Positions 1-8,869 of a stretch of DNA of 64,000 nucleotides are shown piece after piece. Position numbers and translations under genes: made by a program. Below the pieces are notes generated by a model that was given only the letters and a program-made list of their open reading frames with translations, searched no databases and was not told the DNA's origin. Source of the DNA: Megasphaera sp. AM44-1BH (GTDB lineage: Bacteria > Bacillota > Negativicutes > Veillonellales > Megasphaeraceae). Location: the NCBI RefSeq assembly GCF_003467125.1, contig NZ_QSFA01000001.1:62001-126000 (forward strand), in the 5' to 3' direction. Each line of letters starts with the position of its first letter. The stretch's first letter is position 1.

Positions 1-935
1 CCTTGACGGTAACAGAAAAAACAGGCCTTCCTTTTACCAGTAAAAATCCCGGTGTCATGCATGCCTGCGGCCATGACTGCCATATTTCCATGATGCTGAC
101 CGCCGCTCATATCCTGAACGATATGAAGGAAGACCTCTGCGGTACAGTCAAACTGGCTTTCCAGCCGGCTGAAGAAGTAGCCACCGGCGCTCCTGCCATG
201 ATCAAAGACGGGGCACTGGAAGGCGTAGACGGCTGCTTTGCCATTCATGTCTGGTTCGATGTCGATGCCGGCCATATTTCCTGTGATGCCGGCCCCCGCA
301 TGGGCGCCGCCAACATGTTCACCATTGATGTCACCGGTAAAGGCGGCCATGGTGCAACACCGCACAACTGCACCGATGCCGTCGTCGTACAGGCCGCTAT
401 CATCAACAACCTGCAATCCATGGTCAGCCGTGAATTCTCCCCGATGGAACCAGTCGTCGTTACCGTTGGTGAAGTAAAAGCCGGTTACCGCTGGAATGTC
501 ATCGCCGAAAGCGCTCATCTCGGTGGCACGTCCCGCTGCTTCAGCAAAGAAATTTTCACAGCTCTGCCGAAAGTCATCGACCGTATTGCCAGCGAAACGG
601 CAGCTGCTTACCGTGCAACGGCCGTTACCAAAAACACGGTTCTCTGCCCGCCGGTCATCAATGATGAACACATGGCTGACGTCGTCAAGAATGCATCCCG
701 CAAAGTCATTGCCCCCGATGCACCGGCAACAGTACCGGCTACGATGGGCGGCGAAGATTTCGCATTCTTCATGGACAAAGTACCTGGCTGCGTCTGCCAG
801 CTCGGTATCCGCAACGAAGCCTGCAAAGCTATTTATCCGCAGCATTCCTGCTACTATACAGTAGACGAAAGCGCTCTCCTGGGCGGTGCTATGCTCTATG
901 CCCAGACAGCACTGGATTTCAATGCTGAAAAATAA
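1..935 (+). CDS. M20 family amidohydrolase (N-acyl amino acid / hippurate hydrolase type), 5' truncated
   Basis: The reading frame is open to the left window edge, so the first roughly 80 residues are missing; the TTG at position 3 encodes an internal leucine, not a start. The visible part has the M20 metal-site motifs: HACGHDCH near the beginning and the PAEE loop shortly after, then the dimerisation (lid) domain with GHGATPH and a C-terminal GGEDFAFF metal/substrate motif. These fit zinc/manganese carboxypeptidase-like amidohydrolases that deacylate N-acyl amino acids (IAA-amino-acid hydrolase / hippuricase group). The exact substrate cannot be told. A bidirectional terminator follows. Confidence 0.9.
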   Translation, partial: LTVTEKTGLPFTSKNPGVMHACGHDCHISMMLTAAHILNDMKEDLCGTVKLAFQPAEEVATGAPAMIKDGALEGVDGCFAIHVWFDVDAGHISCDAGPRMGAANMFTIDVTGKGGHGATPHNCTDAVVVQAAIINNLQSMVSREFSPMEPVVVTVGEVKAGYRWNVIAESAHLGGTSRCFSKEIFTALPKVIDRIASETAAAYRATAVTKNTVLCPPVINDEHMADVVKNASRKVIAPDAPATVPATMGGEDFAFFMDKVPGCVCQLGIRNEACKAIYPQHSCYYTVDESALLGGAMLYAQTALDFNAEK

Positions 936-951
936 TCTGTCCTCATCCCGC

Positions 952-985
952 AAAAAGACCTGCCGCACATGCAGCAGGTCTTTTT
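952..985. terminator. Bidirectional intrinsic terminator between convergent genes
   Basis: A perfect 12-bp inverted repeat (AAAAAGACCTGC / GCAGGTCTTTTT, 10-nt loop) sits between the plus-strand amidohydrolase and the minus-strand nrdG. The stem has an A-run on one side and a T-run on the other, so it can stop transcription from both directions. Confidence 0.85.
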
Positions 986-1003
986 ATTACGTTCAAATCA
1001 TCA

Positions 1004-1558
1004 TTATACTTTTGCCATCTTGGACATGGATACATGCCCCGGTTCCCAGGAAACAATATGTCCCGTCCGGAGTGACTCCGGAACGTTGATTGTACGCTGG
1101 TTGCTGGATCCCTTGAAAAGAAGGGTAACGTCTTTTTTCTCCAGTACAAATTCTCCATCGACGAGAACGTCAATATAGGACAACAGCTCTTTCGTTTCCG
1201 GTACACTGGATACCATATGCCCCAGCAGATCCCGGTCAAAAAGGTATCCCGTAAAGCACCATACATCCTTATGAGGATAGGTCTGCCGGACCCGCCGCAA
1301 CAGAGGAAGCAAGCCCTTCTGATTGACTGGTTCCATGGGTTCTCCTCCCAGAAGAGTCAGTCCCTGATAGCACTCTTCCCCCAGTAAGGTGATAATCTTG
1401 TCTTCTGTTTCCTGTGTATATGGTTTTCCATAAGAAAAGTCCCAGGTCATGGGATTAAAACATCCATTGCAATGGTGTGTACAACCGGATACGAATACAC
1501 TCAGCCGCACGCCCGGACCATTGGCTATGTCGTATTCTTTTATTTCTGCATAATTCAT
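1004..1558 (-). CDS. nrdG: Anaerobic ribonucleotide reductase activating protein NrdG
   Basis: This radical-SAM activase makes the glycyl radical on NrdD under anoxia. The N-terminus carries the CX3CX2C cluster (Cys26, Cys30, Cys33 in SGCTHHCNGC) that binds the [4Fe-4S] cluster and SAM, preceded by NGPGVRLSVF, typical of NrdG/PflA enzymes. A GGEP-type SAM-binding motif (LLGGEPM) follows. The 184-residue length is usual for the family. It lies 74 bp downstream of nrdD on the same strand, with a strong CGGAGG site 7 nt before the ATG. The two genes are almost certainly co-transcribed from the NrdR-box promoter upstream of nrdD. Confidence 0.96.
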   Translation of the reverse strand: MNYAEIKEYDIANGPGVRLSVFVSGCTHHCNGCFNPMTWDFSYGKPYTQETEDKIITLLGEECYQGLTLLGGEPMEPVNQKGLLPLLRRVRQTYPHKDVWCFTGYLFDRDLLGHMVSSVPETKELLSYIDVLVDGEFVLEKKDVTLLFKGSSNQRTINVPESLRTGHIVSWEPGHVSMSKMAKV

Positions 1559-1580
1559 GATTCTGCCTCCGCGATGAAAG

Positions 1581-1609
1581 GAGGAGCTGTCTCAGGCAGA
1601 CAACTCCTC
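1581..1609 (-). other. Intercistronic hairpin between nrdD and nrdG
   Basis: A stem of about 12 bp (GAGGAG-T-TGTCT pairing with AGACA-G-CTCCTC, one G-U pair) lies in the 74-bp nrdD-nrdG gap just upstream of the nrdG ribosome-binding site. It has no T-run, so an mRNA-stability or processing element is likelier than a terminator. Confidence 0.5.
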
Positions 1610-1632
1610 TATGGTCAAACATTTTTCTATTC

Positions 1633-3843
1633 TTACAAATGAAGCACCCGGTCTTTGATTTCCTGGGTACGTCCCTGGTTCCAGAACTGGGTACCGATGT
1701 ATCCGCAGGTCCGGCGTGCAACGGACATCTTGCTCTGGTCCCGGTTGCCACAGTTCGGGCATTCCCAGACCAATTTTCCGCTGTCATCTTCTACGATTTT
1801 GATTTCACCGTCATATCCACAGACTTCACAGTAATCGCTCTTCGTATTGAGTTCTGCATACATAATATTGTTATATATGTATTTCATGACTGTCAGGACG
1901 GCCGGAATATTATTCTGCATATTCGGCACTTCAACGTAGCTGATGGCACCGCCGGGAGAAAGGCGCTGGAAATCGGCTTCGAATTTCAATTTATGGAACG
2001 CATCAATCGGTTCCGTCACATGGACGTGGTAACTATTGGTGATATAATTTTTATCCGTTACGCCTTTAATGATGCCAAACCGTTTCTGAAGGCATTTGGC
2101 AAAGCGGTATGTCGTCGATTCCATGGGCGTGCCATATACAGAATAACTGATATTTTCAGCCTGCCGCCATTCCTTGCATTTGTCATTGAGACGCTGCATG
2201 ACAGACAGGGCAAACTCACGGCCTTCCGGTGTCGTATGGGATTTACCGAGCATGCGCATACACATTTCATAGATGCCCGCATATCCGAGGGAAATCGTCG
2301 AATAGCCATTATACAGAAGCTTGTCAATCGTTTCCCCTTTCTTCAGCCGTGCCAGAGCGCCATACTGCCAGAGAATGGGAGCTACGTCCGATACGGTGCC
2401 ACAGAGACGTTCATGACGGCAGCGCAGGGCACGGTGACAGAGTTCCAGGCGTTCATCCAGAATTTTCCAGAACTTGTCCATGTCGCCATCAGACGAACAG
2501 GCCACATCGACGAGATTGATAGTTACGACGCCCTGATTGAAGCGGCCATAAAATTTGTGACTGCCATCGGGATTGCGCTGGGAATCTTCGACGGTGAGGA
2601 AAGACCGGCAGCCCATGCAGGTATAGACATTGCCCTGTTTCAGCTGTTTCATGATTTTTGCAGAAATGTAGTCCGGCACCATCCGTTTGGCTGTACATTC
2701 CGCAGCGAGTTCCGTCAGGTACCAGTAGGGAGCGTCTTCACTGATATTATCTTCATCGAGTACGTAAATCAATTTCGGGAATGCCGGTGTAATCCAGACG
2801 CCTTTTTCATTCTTGACGCCCTGCATGCGCTGGTGCAGCACTTCTTCAATAATCATGGCCAGGTCATCCCGGGTCTGGCCTTCCGGTACTTCATCGAGAT
2901 ACATGAACATCGTCACAAACGGTGCCTGTCCATTGCAGGTCATAAGCGTAATGAGCTGATACTGTATCGTCTGGATTCCGCTCTTTACTTCTTCCCGCAG
3001 CCGGCAGGCAACGATTTTATCTATAATGGCCGGATTGAGACTTTCTCCGCATACCTTCCGTTCTTCTTCGACCTGACGGCGGATTTTGCGGCGGCTGATA
3101 TCGACGAACGGAGCCAGATGTGCCAGTGTGAAGGACTGGCCACCGTACTGATTGCTGGCTACCTGGGCAACAATCTGGGTCGTGACGTTACAGGCCGTAA
3201 AGAAACTGTGCGGTTTTTCAATCAGTGTTTCACTGATGACAGTGCCGTTCTGCAGCATATCTTCCAGATTGATGAGGTCACAGTTATGTTCTTTCTGGGC
3301 ATAATAGTCCATATCATGGAAATGAATGATTCCCTGTTCGTGGGCCCGGACAATATCTTCCGGCAATAAGACGCGTTTCGTCAGATCCTTGCTGACTTCT
3401 CCGGCCATATAGTCCCGCTGTGTCGAATTGATGACCGGGTTTTTATTGGAATTTTCCTGCTTGACTTCTTCATTCATCTGTTCGATGAGAGCCAGAATGC
3501 TATCATCTGTCGTATTTGTTTTCCGGGATATTTCGCGTTTATACCGGTACCGTACATACTTCTGGGCCACTTCATAGCCGCGCATTTCCATAATGCCTTT
3601 TTCTACCATATCTTGTATATCTTCGACATTGACGGCATGGGGCTGACTGGCAATATTCTTGGCAATGGTATCCGCTACAGCCCGGATCTGATAACGGTTC
3701 ATCTGATGAATCCCGCTGACTTCCTGGTTGGCCTTGCTGATTGCATTGATGATTTTGGAAATATCAAAGCCCACTTCCTGGCCATTGCGCTTGATAACAT
3801 GGGTCCTGACATTGATGCTTTCTGTTTGCTGTACCTGTTCCAT
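1633..3843 (-). CDS. nrdD: Class III anaerobic ribonucleoside-triphosphate reductase NrdD
   Basis: This glycyl-radical enzyme reduces NTPs to dNTPs without oxygen. The 736 residues contain an N-terminal ATP-cone allosteric domain (about residues 12-105, starting VIKRNGQEVGFD), the large catalytic barrel, and a C-terminal zinc site (Cys672, Cys675, Cys695, Cys698). The glycyl-radical loop RRTCGYIG follows, with the radical Gly at about 714. The start is supported by AAGGAG 7 nt upstream. It heads the nrdDG operon; two NrdR boxes lie in its upstream region. All key motifs are present. Confidence 0.98.
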   Translation of the reverse strand: MEQVQQTESINVRTHVIKRNGQEVGFDISKIINAISKANQEVSGIHQMNRYQIRAVADTIAKNIASQPHAVNVEDIQDMVEKGIMEMRGYEVAQKYVRYRYKREISRKTNTTDDSILALIEQMNEEVKQENSNKNPVINSTQRDYMAGEVSKDLTKRVLLPEDIVRAHEQGIIHFHDMDYYAQKEHNCDLINLEDMLQNGTVISETLIEKPHSFFTACNVTTQIVAQVASNQYGGQSFTLAHLAPFVDISRRKIRRQVEEERKVCGESLNPAIIDKIVACRLREEVKSGIQTIQYQLITLMTCNGQAPFVTMFMYLDEVPEGQTRDDLAMIIEEVLHQRMQGVKNEKGVWITPAFPKLIYVLDEDNISEDAPYWYLTELAAECTAKRMVPDYISAKIMKQLKQGNVYTCMGCRSFLTVEDSQRNPDGSHKFYGRFNQGVVTINLVDVACSSDGDMDKFWKILDERLELCHRALRCRHERLCGTVSDVAPILWQYGALARLKKGETIDKLLYNGYSTISLGYAGIYEMCMRMLGKSHTTPEGREFALSVMQRLNDKCKEWRQAENISYSVYGTPMESTTYRFAKCLQKRFGIIKGVTDKNYITNSYHVHVTEPIDAFHKLKFEADFQRLSPGGAISYVEVPNMQNNIPAVLTVMKYIYNNIMYAELNTKSDYCEVCGYDGEIKIVEDDSGKLVWECPNCGNRDQSKMSVARRTCGYIGTQFWNQGRTQEIKDRVLHL

Positions 3844-3889
3844 ACTACATCTCCTTGTGTCTCAAACATACGAGGTATGTCTCTTCTGT

Positions 3890-3936
3890 ATACAAAATAT
3901 TGTTGATAAATGTTTTGAGAATACTATATATAGTGT
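3890..3936 (-). promoter_or_regulatory. Tandem NrdR boxes upstream of nrdDG
   Basis: Box 1 (3921-3936, ATACTATATATAGTGT) matches the NrdR consensus acaCwAtATaTwGtgt at 15 of 16 positions. Box 2 (3890-3905, ATACAAAATATTGTTG) matches at 12 of 16, including the CwAnATaTwG core. Their centres are 31 bp apart, three helical turns, the usual spacing of cooperative NrdR sites. They lie 47-93 bp before the nrdD start, so NrdR (not in this window) probably represses the operon when dATP is high. Confidence 0.85.
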
Positions 3937-4095
3937 CGTTAATACCGTGTATTATGATACTACAAAATAAGAGAAAAGCCAATAGAAGAATTGGTATTTC
4001 GCAGGCTTTTGTGAAAACAATATAAGGACACCTTGTCCAGTATCAATTTATCATCTGTTTTATTTTGCCGTTTCTCCCCCCTGCAGGAGTACACA

Positions 4096-4136
4096 GAAAA
4101 ACCGGAAGGCCTATAAGAAGTGAATGCCTTCCGGTT
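4096..4136 (-). terminator. Intrinsic terminator of the exported solenoid protein gene
   Basis: An 11-bp stem (AACCGGAAGGC / GCCTTCCGGTT, 15-nt loop) is followed on the minus strand by TTTTT. It lies about 50 bp downstream of the 4189-5022 gene. The remaining stretch up to the nrdD upstream region (about 3937-4095) shows no gene or further motif. Confidence 0.85.
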
Positions 4137-4188
4137 ATACAATATATAGTGTTTTTTATGACAGACATAAAATTCTGCCCGCGCCCCG

Positions 4189-5022
4189 TTATCTCGTATG
4201 GCCTGTATCTGCCTTTGGCGCTTTTCCTGCCCTGCCGTCAGAAGCTGCCTGCTGCGCTTCCGGTTTCTGTACTTCCGGAAGCAGTCTGCCACCTCCGGGC
4301 AGATCCCGTGCAGTCCCTTTCAACCAGGCATTATCCCGGTTATCGGCCTGATAATAAATCGTATATCCGTTGCTGTGAACGTTCGCCAGCGTCGTGTCTT
4401 CATCGGTAAAGGCGGTCACATAGGACGTACCCGTTACTTCCCACACAGCATCTTTATCGAGGGAAAGCGATACAGCCCGGGCCTTCTTATCTTTATTCAG
4501 GGCCCCTTTAAAATAGGTCTTATCCCGCAGTGCCAGTTTCAGCGAACTGTTCCCGTCTGCCGTGACATCACCGGCAATCATCTGATTGGATACGGCATAG
4601 CTGATATCCGTGTCAGCCGGAGTCCCGCTGCCCCAGGTACTGACCTGCATCAGATTGCCATTCCTGCCGGTAAGCTGCAACTGAGAGGAAGAACCATTGC
4701 CTTTCCCATCCTGGGAAAGCATGGTCTGCATATTTTCCAGGCTTCGGGACTGATCCTGCCAGATATGGGCAAAGGGGTCTGGCATAATCATAGAATGGTC
4801 CATCCAGTCATTGAAAAACTGGCGTTGCACGGCCATATCCCGGTCCATGCGCCGTTCCATCGCATCCATACGCTGTTCTAATTGATCCATCTGGCGTACC
4901 AGCTGGCGGTCCCAATCACCGGATGCCGTACCAGCAGCCTGGGAAACGAAGGCAGTATTGGCAAATCCCAGTGCCAGTACCGCAGCGGCAGCCAAGAATT
5001 TACATGTTTTATTTTTCATCAT
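4189..5022 (-). CDS. Exported protein with coiled coil and short beta-solenoid, function unknown
   Basis: A clear Sec signal peptide (residues 1-30, lysine-rich start, Ala/Leu core, cleavage probably after VSQAA) is followed by a Met/Arg-rich heptad-like segment (about 36-70, repeated QMDQLEQRMDAMERRMD pattern) that should form a coiled coil. Residues about 125-225 show alternating beta-strand repeats with NSSLKLAL, ARAVSLSLD, AVWEVTG and NGYTIYY signatures. These resemble the beta-solenoid repeats of bacterial adhesins and autotransporter passengers. The C-terminal 40 residues are low-complexity and polar. AGGAGG lies 6 nt before the first ATG. No catalytic motif was recognised; a periplasmic or surface role is inferred. 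Confidence 0.75.
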   Translation of the reverse strand: MMKNKTCKFLAAAAVLALGFANTAFVSQAAGTASGDWDRQLVRQMDQLEQRMDAMERRMDRDMAVQRQFFNDWMDHSMIMPDPFAHIWQDQSRSLENMQTMLSQDGKGNGSSSQLQLTGRNGNLMQVSTWGSGTPADTDISYAVSNQMIAGDVTADGNSSLKLALRDKTYFKGALNKDKKARAVSLSLDKDAVWEVTGTSYVTAFTDEDTTLANVHSNGYTIYYQADNRDNAWLKGTARDLPGGGRLLPEVQKPEAQQAASDGRAGKAPKADTGHTR

Positions 5023-5147
5023 TATCTACCTCCTGTTCCCTATTATACTATACCAGTGTCACGATTGTATAACAGCCCCTTGTGTTATTCAGCAATGTGT
5101 CTCCGGCAAAAGAATCCTACATGTTGATTGTTACGGGAACCGGATTG

Positions 5148-6545
5148 TCATTTCTGTATACGGTCTGGTTTCTCTTTCTGCCAGGAGCCGGGTTCTTCAG
5201 TTGAATGTTTTTTCTGCAATGACCGGTTTTCTGCCGGTTTCTGTACCACTTTCCGGCCTTTCTTTTTTCCTTTTGATGTCCCGGCAGATGCAGCCATCGC
5301 GTTTCCGGAAGGAGACGGAGCCGCAATAGAAGCCGTATCGATAACCGTACCATCCGTCTTGTACGCCGTCACAGTAAACGTATCCGGTTCTACTGCCAGC
5401 GTCAGATACATGGGCTGATCCGTAGGATTGTAATAAGCCGCATCACAATACCGTTTCACCGTATCCGTATACGATTCCGTACCGGCACGGCCTGTCGAAA
5501 TATACGTCGTACCCCCTTCGCCGGGCCTGCCATCTATAAGAGGCTCTGTGCGGGCATAACAATGTTCATGGGCCGTAAAGACCAGTGGTACATGATATTT
5601 ATCAAAGAGGGGCATAAAATAAGTCCCATTGATATCAGGAAGGGCCCGGTACGTAGCCGTTACTGCCGGCCGGTGCATGAGCACAACCAGCCTCTTTCCC
5701 CGTTTCCGGGCGTCTGCCAGGTCCTGATCCAGCCAGGTCACTTCGTGTTCCATCATGTCCGGATACAACTCGTGCAGTTCTTCATAATCCGTATTCAGTG
5801 CCGCATAGTGGACATCACCATAATCAAAGGAATAGGCCAGACGGCTCTGTCCTTCCGGGGCACCGTACGGCACAGGAAACAATGCTTTATAGGTATAAGG
5901 TTCACAAAATTTCCAATCCAGAGAATAGGCTTCATGGTTCCCAAGAACCGGGGCAATGGGCATATAGGACGTAAGGATATCGGCATTTTCATACCAGGCT
6001 TTCCATTGATACCAGGACTGTCCATTATCGCTCAAATCTCCTACGACCGTAAAAAAGGCGGCTCCGGGATGGGCTTCATAGGCAGCTTGTGCCGTTTGTC
6101 CCCAGACACTATAATCAGTTGACTGGGTATCACTGAAAACGAGTACTTCATATCGATTGAGCTGTTCCGTCGTCGTATGGAAAGGGAACCAGCCGCTTTC
6201 ACCGTCCGCATCAGCAATTTCGTATTCATACTCCGTGTCGGGACGAAGGCCCTGCATGTAGGCGCCGTACGTATACGGAGGAACCCATTCCGCATCATAT
6301 ACGGGCGGACGCTTGGGGCTGGTAACAAAGGCTCTTGCTGTTTCACTGCTTCCTTTCTGGCGATACGTAACCGTATAGTCACGGCGTCCGCTGCTATCCT
6401 GCCAGGCCACCGTCTTGGCCGTCGCCGAATCGGAAGCCACTATCTGCACCAGATTATTGACAGGAATCGTGTCCGCCAGTACCGGTGCCAGAGAAGCACA
6501 CCAGAAGGCAGAGAGTATTCCTGCTACGATATGATTATATTTCAT
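5148..6545 (-). CDS. Exported purple-acid-phosphatase-like metallophosphoesterase
   Basis: After a signal peptide (about 1-25) comes a fibronectin-III-like domain (about 30-125, with LRPDTEYEYEI), then a calcineurin-like phosphoesterase domain. The dimetal ligands are visible: FSDTQ (Asp139), GDLSDNG (Asp170), GNHE (Asn203-His204), LMHRP (His291) and AHEHCYAR (His326, His328). This order matches purple acid phosphatases, which release phosphate from organic esters in the periplasm or outside the cell. The last 60 residues form an unusual Lys/Arg-rich hydrophilic tail not needed for catalysis. The ATG at 6545 has AGAAGGGA 7 nt upstream; an in-frame GTG one codon earlier is a less likely start. 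Confidence 0.88.
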   Translation of the reverse strand: MKYNHIVAGILSAFWCASLAPVLADTIPVNNLVQIVASDSATAKTVAWQDSSGRRDYTVTYRQKGSSETARAFVTSPKRPPVYDAEWVPPYTYGAYMQGLRPDTEYEYEIADADGESGWFPFHTTTEQLNRYEVLVFSDTQSTDYSVWGQTAQAAYEAHPGAAFFTVVGDLSDNGQSWYQWKAWYENADILTSYMPIAPVLGNHEAYSLDWKFCEPYTYKALFPVPYGAPEGQSRLAYSFDYGDVHYAALNTDYEELHELYPDMMEHEVTWLDQDLADARKRGKRLVVLMHRPAVTATYRALPDINGTYFMPLFDKYHVPLVFTAHEHCYARTEPLIDGRPGEGGTTYISTGRAGTESYTDTVKRYCDAAYYNPTDQPMYLTLAVEPDTFTVTAYKTDGTVIDTASIAAPSPSGNAMAASAGTSKGKKKGRKVVQKPAENRSLQKKHSTEEPGSWQKEKPDRIQK

Positions 6546-6763
6546 CACAATGTCCCTTCTTTATCTCATACTGCATGACCTATTCTAACACGAATAGAAG
6601 GACTGGCAAGAGGTATCACACGGACTGGCCGAAATATATCGATGCACTTAGCAGGAAATGTACGTTTCTTTATACAGAAAGAGATGCAGAATCATTGCGA
6701 CCTGTAGTATAATAAGGTCTGAACCGATTCACTCAATTTTTTATAATAAGGGAGTACAATACC

Positions 6764-7231
6764 ATGATAAATTTTGAACTGATGAATAAACAACTGCGGG
6801 CGCTGGCAGAAGCCGATGCTTCCTGGCTTCCTGTTTTTGCCAACGCGTCTGCCCTGCTCTGGGACTGCTTTCCTTCCATCAACTGGGCAGGCTTCTATAT
6901 CGTCAATCAGGGCAGCCTGCTGCTGGGGCCGTTCCAGGGCAAAGTCGCCTGCATCCGCATCCCCATCGGTAAAGGAGTCTGCGGTACAGCTGTAGCGGAA
7001 GACGCGACCCAGCGGATTAACAATGTTCATCTTTTCCCTGGTCATATCGCCTGTGACAGCGCTTCCAATTCAGAACTCGTCATCCCTATCCATCACGATG
7101 GCAAAGTCGTAGCCCTTCTCGATATGGACAGTCCTATTTACAATCGCTTTTCGGAAAATGACCAGAAAGATTTGGAAGCATTTGTCCAGACATTGGAAGA
7201 AATTACGGAATTCTCATCTATTTCGTTCTAA
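6764..7231 (+). CDS. msrC: Free methionine-(R)-sulfoxide reductase (GAF domain)
   Basis: A single-GAF-domain enzyme of 155 residues that reduces free L-methionine-(R)-sulfoxide, protecting the methionine pool from oxidation. The three family cysteines are present at 63, 73 and 97, with the same 10- and 24-residue spacing as Cys84/94/118 of the E. coli enzyme, in the contexts ACIRIP, KGVCGTA and HIACDSASNSE. A possible -10 TATAAT lies at 6708-6713, but no good -35 is seen. The gene is divergent from the phosphatase and is probably monocistronic. Confidence 0.95.
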   Translation: MINFELMNKQLRALAEADASWLPVFANASALLWDCFPSINWAGFYIVNQGSLLLGPFQGKVACIRIPIGKGVCGTAVAEDATQRINNVHLFPGHIACDSASNSELVIPIHHDGKVVALLDMDSPIYNRFSENDQKDLEAFVQTLEEITEFSSISF

Positions 7232-7320
7232 CGAACTGTATCTTTTCTATGTTTCTTATGTTTAATATGCTATAATGGAATAGACTAGTATTCTAGAAAG
7301 TCAGAGGAGGGGATTCATTC

Positions 7321-8175
7321 ATGAAACTGTTTAATTTCTACAAAGACAACGAAATCCATCTCGGCATCATTGACGAAGACGGCACGGCCCGCGACGCTAC
7401 TGCCGGAGGATATCCAGCCATCCCGGCTGCGATGCAGACGACCATAGACGGGACGTACACACTGGATGCCATCAGGACAGCCGCCAAAAATGGCCCGGTT
7501 GTCGATATAGATACGGTACGCTTTGCCCCGGCCGTACTCAATCCGGAAAAGATTCTCTGCATCGGCCTCAACTACGCGGCTCATGCCAAAGAATCCAAGC
7601 TGCCTATTCCCGACTATCCTACATTATTCAGCAAGTTCAATAACGCATTGAACGCTCACAAGGAACCGATTGTCCTGCCCGATACGGCCTATAAATACGA
7701 TTATGAAGTCGAACTGGTCATCGTCATCGGAAAAACAGCTCACATGGTAGATAAAGAAGACGCCCTTGATTACGTCTTTGGCTATACCATAGGAAACGAT
7801 TTTTCTGCCCGTGATCTGCAGATGCGTACCCCGCAGTGGCTGATTGGCAAAACCTTTGACGGCTTCGCTCCTCTGGGACCATACATCGTACCCGCAGCAG
7901 AAGCAGATCCGGCTCATTTCCATGTCCAGAGTTTCGTCAATGGAGAACTTCGTCAGGATTCCAATACAAATGACCTGATTTTCGACTGTGCCACTATCGT
8001 CAGTTACCTCTCCCAGTATATGACGCTGAAACCGGGAGACGTCATTTTTACGGGCACTCCGTCAGGAGTCATCCTCGGATACCCGGAAGATCAACAGGTC
8101 TGGCTGAAAGCCGGCGACACAGTCACCGTAAAAATTGACGGTATCGGCGAACTAACCAACATCCTGACAAAATAA
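7321..8175 (+). CDS. Fumarylacetoacetate hydrolase (FAH) family protein
   Basis: The 284-residue protein has a short N-terminal domain and the FAH fold. The Mg2+-binding pattern is present: Glu129 and Glu131 in YEVELVI, and Asp160 in GNDFSARD. The active-site NYAAHAKE (His88) and the FTGTPSGV loop are also there. Members cleave or decarboxylate 2-oxo acids and beta-diketones (2-hydroxyhepta-2,4-diene-1,7-dioate isomerase, acylpyruvase, oxaloacetate decarboxylase). The substrate cannot be assigned. GGAGGGG precedes the ATG by 8 nt and a TATAAT lies at 7271-7276. A shared terminator with the convergent RseC-like gene follows. Confidence 0.92.
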   Translation: MKLFNFYKDNEIHLGIIDEDGTARDATAGGYPAIPAAMQTTIDGTYTLDAIRTAAKNGPVVDIDTVRFAPAVLNPEKILCIGLNYAAHAKESKLPIPDYPTLFSKFNNALNAHKEPIVLPDTAYKYDYEVELVIVIGKTAHMVDKEDALDYVFGYTIGNDFSARDLQMRTPQWLIGKTFDGFAPLGPYIVPAAEADPAHFHVQSFVNGELRQDSNTNDLIFDCATIVSYLSQYMTLKPGDVIFTGTPSGVILGYPEDQQVWLKAGDTVTVKIDGIGELTNILTK

Positions 8176-8206
8176 TACTTTGGAATTTGTATTTTATATT
8201 CTGCAT

Positions 8207-8244
8207 CAGAAAACGGGCCTGCCGCATGACGACAAGCCCGTTTT
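8207..8244. terminator. Bidirectional intrinsic terminator
   Basis: AAAACGGGC (8210-8218) pairs with GCCCGTTTT (8236-8244) around a 17-nt loop, with A- and T-runs at the flanks, between the convergent FAH-family and RseC-like genes. Confidence 0.8.
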
Positions 8245-8252
8245 GTATGCAA

Positions 8253-8684
8253 TTATGCGATTGATGATTCATTGTCTTCTTCATCATCGAGGATGGCTGT
8301 AATGGAAGCTTTCGTATCGATCATCTTTCCCAGCCGGTTATCATAATACTTGACACCGGCAGCTCCGCATACCAGGCCGATGACGGCACCGGCAGTACCC
8401 CACATAGTCTCTGCGCCCAGGCCATATCCGGCCAGCGCACCGGCAGCCGCCAGGAGAAGGGGCATCATAAAACAAATAAACGAACTCATAGCCAGATGCG
8501 AATCATCCACTTCATAACGGACGCGGTTTCCTTCCTGGGCTCCCAGGCCATTATACGCAGTAATCATAACATGTTCTGCTCCGGCGCAGGCACTGCAGGC
8601 CACATACAGGAAGTCCCGGCTTACTTTTATCTTTGCCAGACCATCTTCCTTGATTTCTTCAATGGTACCTTCACCTATACGCAT
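8253..8684 (-). CDS. SoxR-reducing system / RseC-MucC family membrane protein
   Basis: A 143-residue protein with an N-terminal soluble beta-rich region holding cysteines (VACSACAG, residues about 28-35), then two membrane segments (about 70-88 and 95-115), then a short acidic tail. This is the RseC/MucC layout. In proteobacteria RseC modulates sigma-E signalling or the Rsx (Rnf-like) SoxR-reducing complex; in anaerobes such genes usually accompany Rnf, but none is seen nearby. AGGAGG lies 7 nt before the ATG. Confidence 0.85.
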   Translation of the reverse strand: MRIGEGTIEEIKEDGLAKIKVSRDFLYVACSACAGAEHVMITAYNGLGAQEGNRVRYEVDDSHLAMSSFICFMMPLLLAAAGALAGYGLGAETMWGTAGAVIGLVCGAAGVKYYDNRLGKMIDTKASITAILDDEEDNESSIA

Positions 8685-8869
8685 AGGAATCCCTCCTTTT
8701 ATTATATATCAACTAATAATCATTATTCTTTTCGTTTATTATAGCATGCAGGAAGGTAAAACGCAATGCCCCGAAAGGACCATTTTCTATTTTCCCTCTG
8801 AGCAGACAGTAACAATCAGGCCCTTCCTATGATACAATATATATATACTGTCAATCAGGAGGTCTTATT

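Noticed and set aside
1639..3369. A 576-codon open frame opposite nrdD, and similar long frames opposite waaA, msbA, argH and the FAD oxidase
   Set aside because: All lie antisense to highly conserved genes and show no family signature or translation signal.
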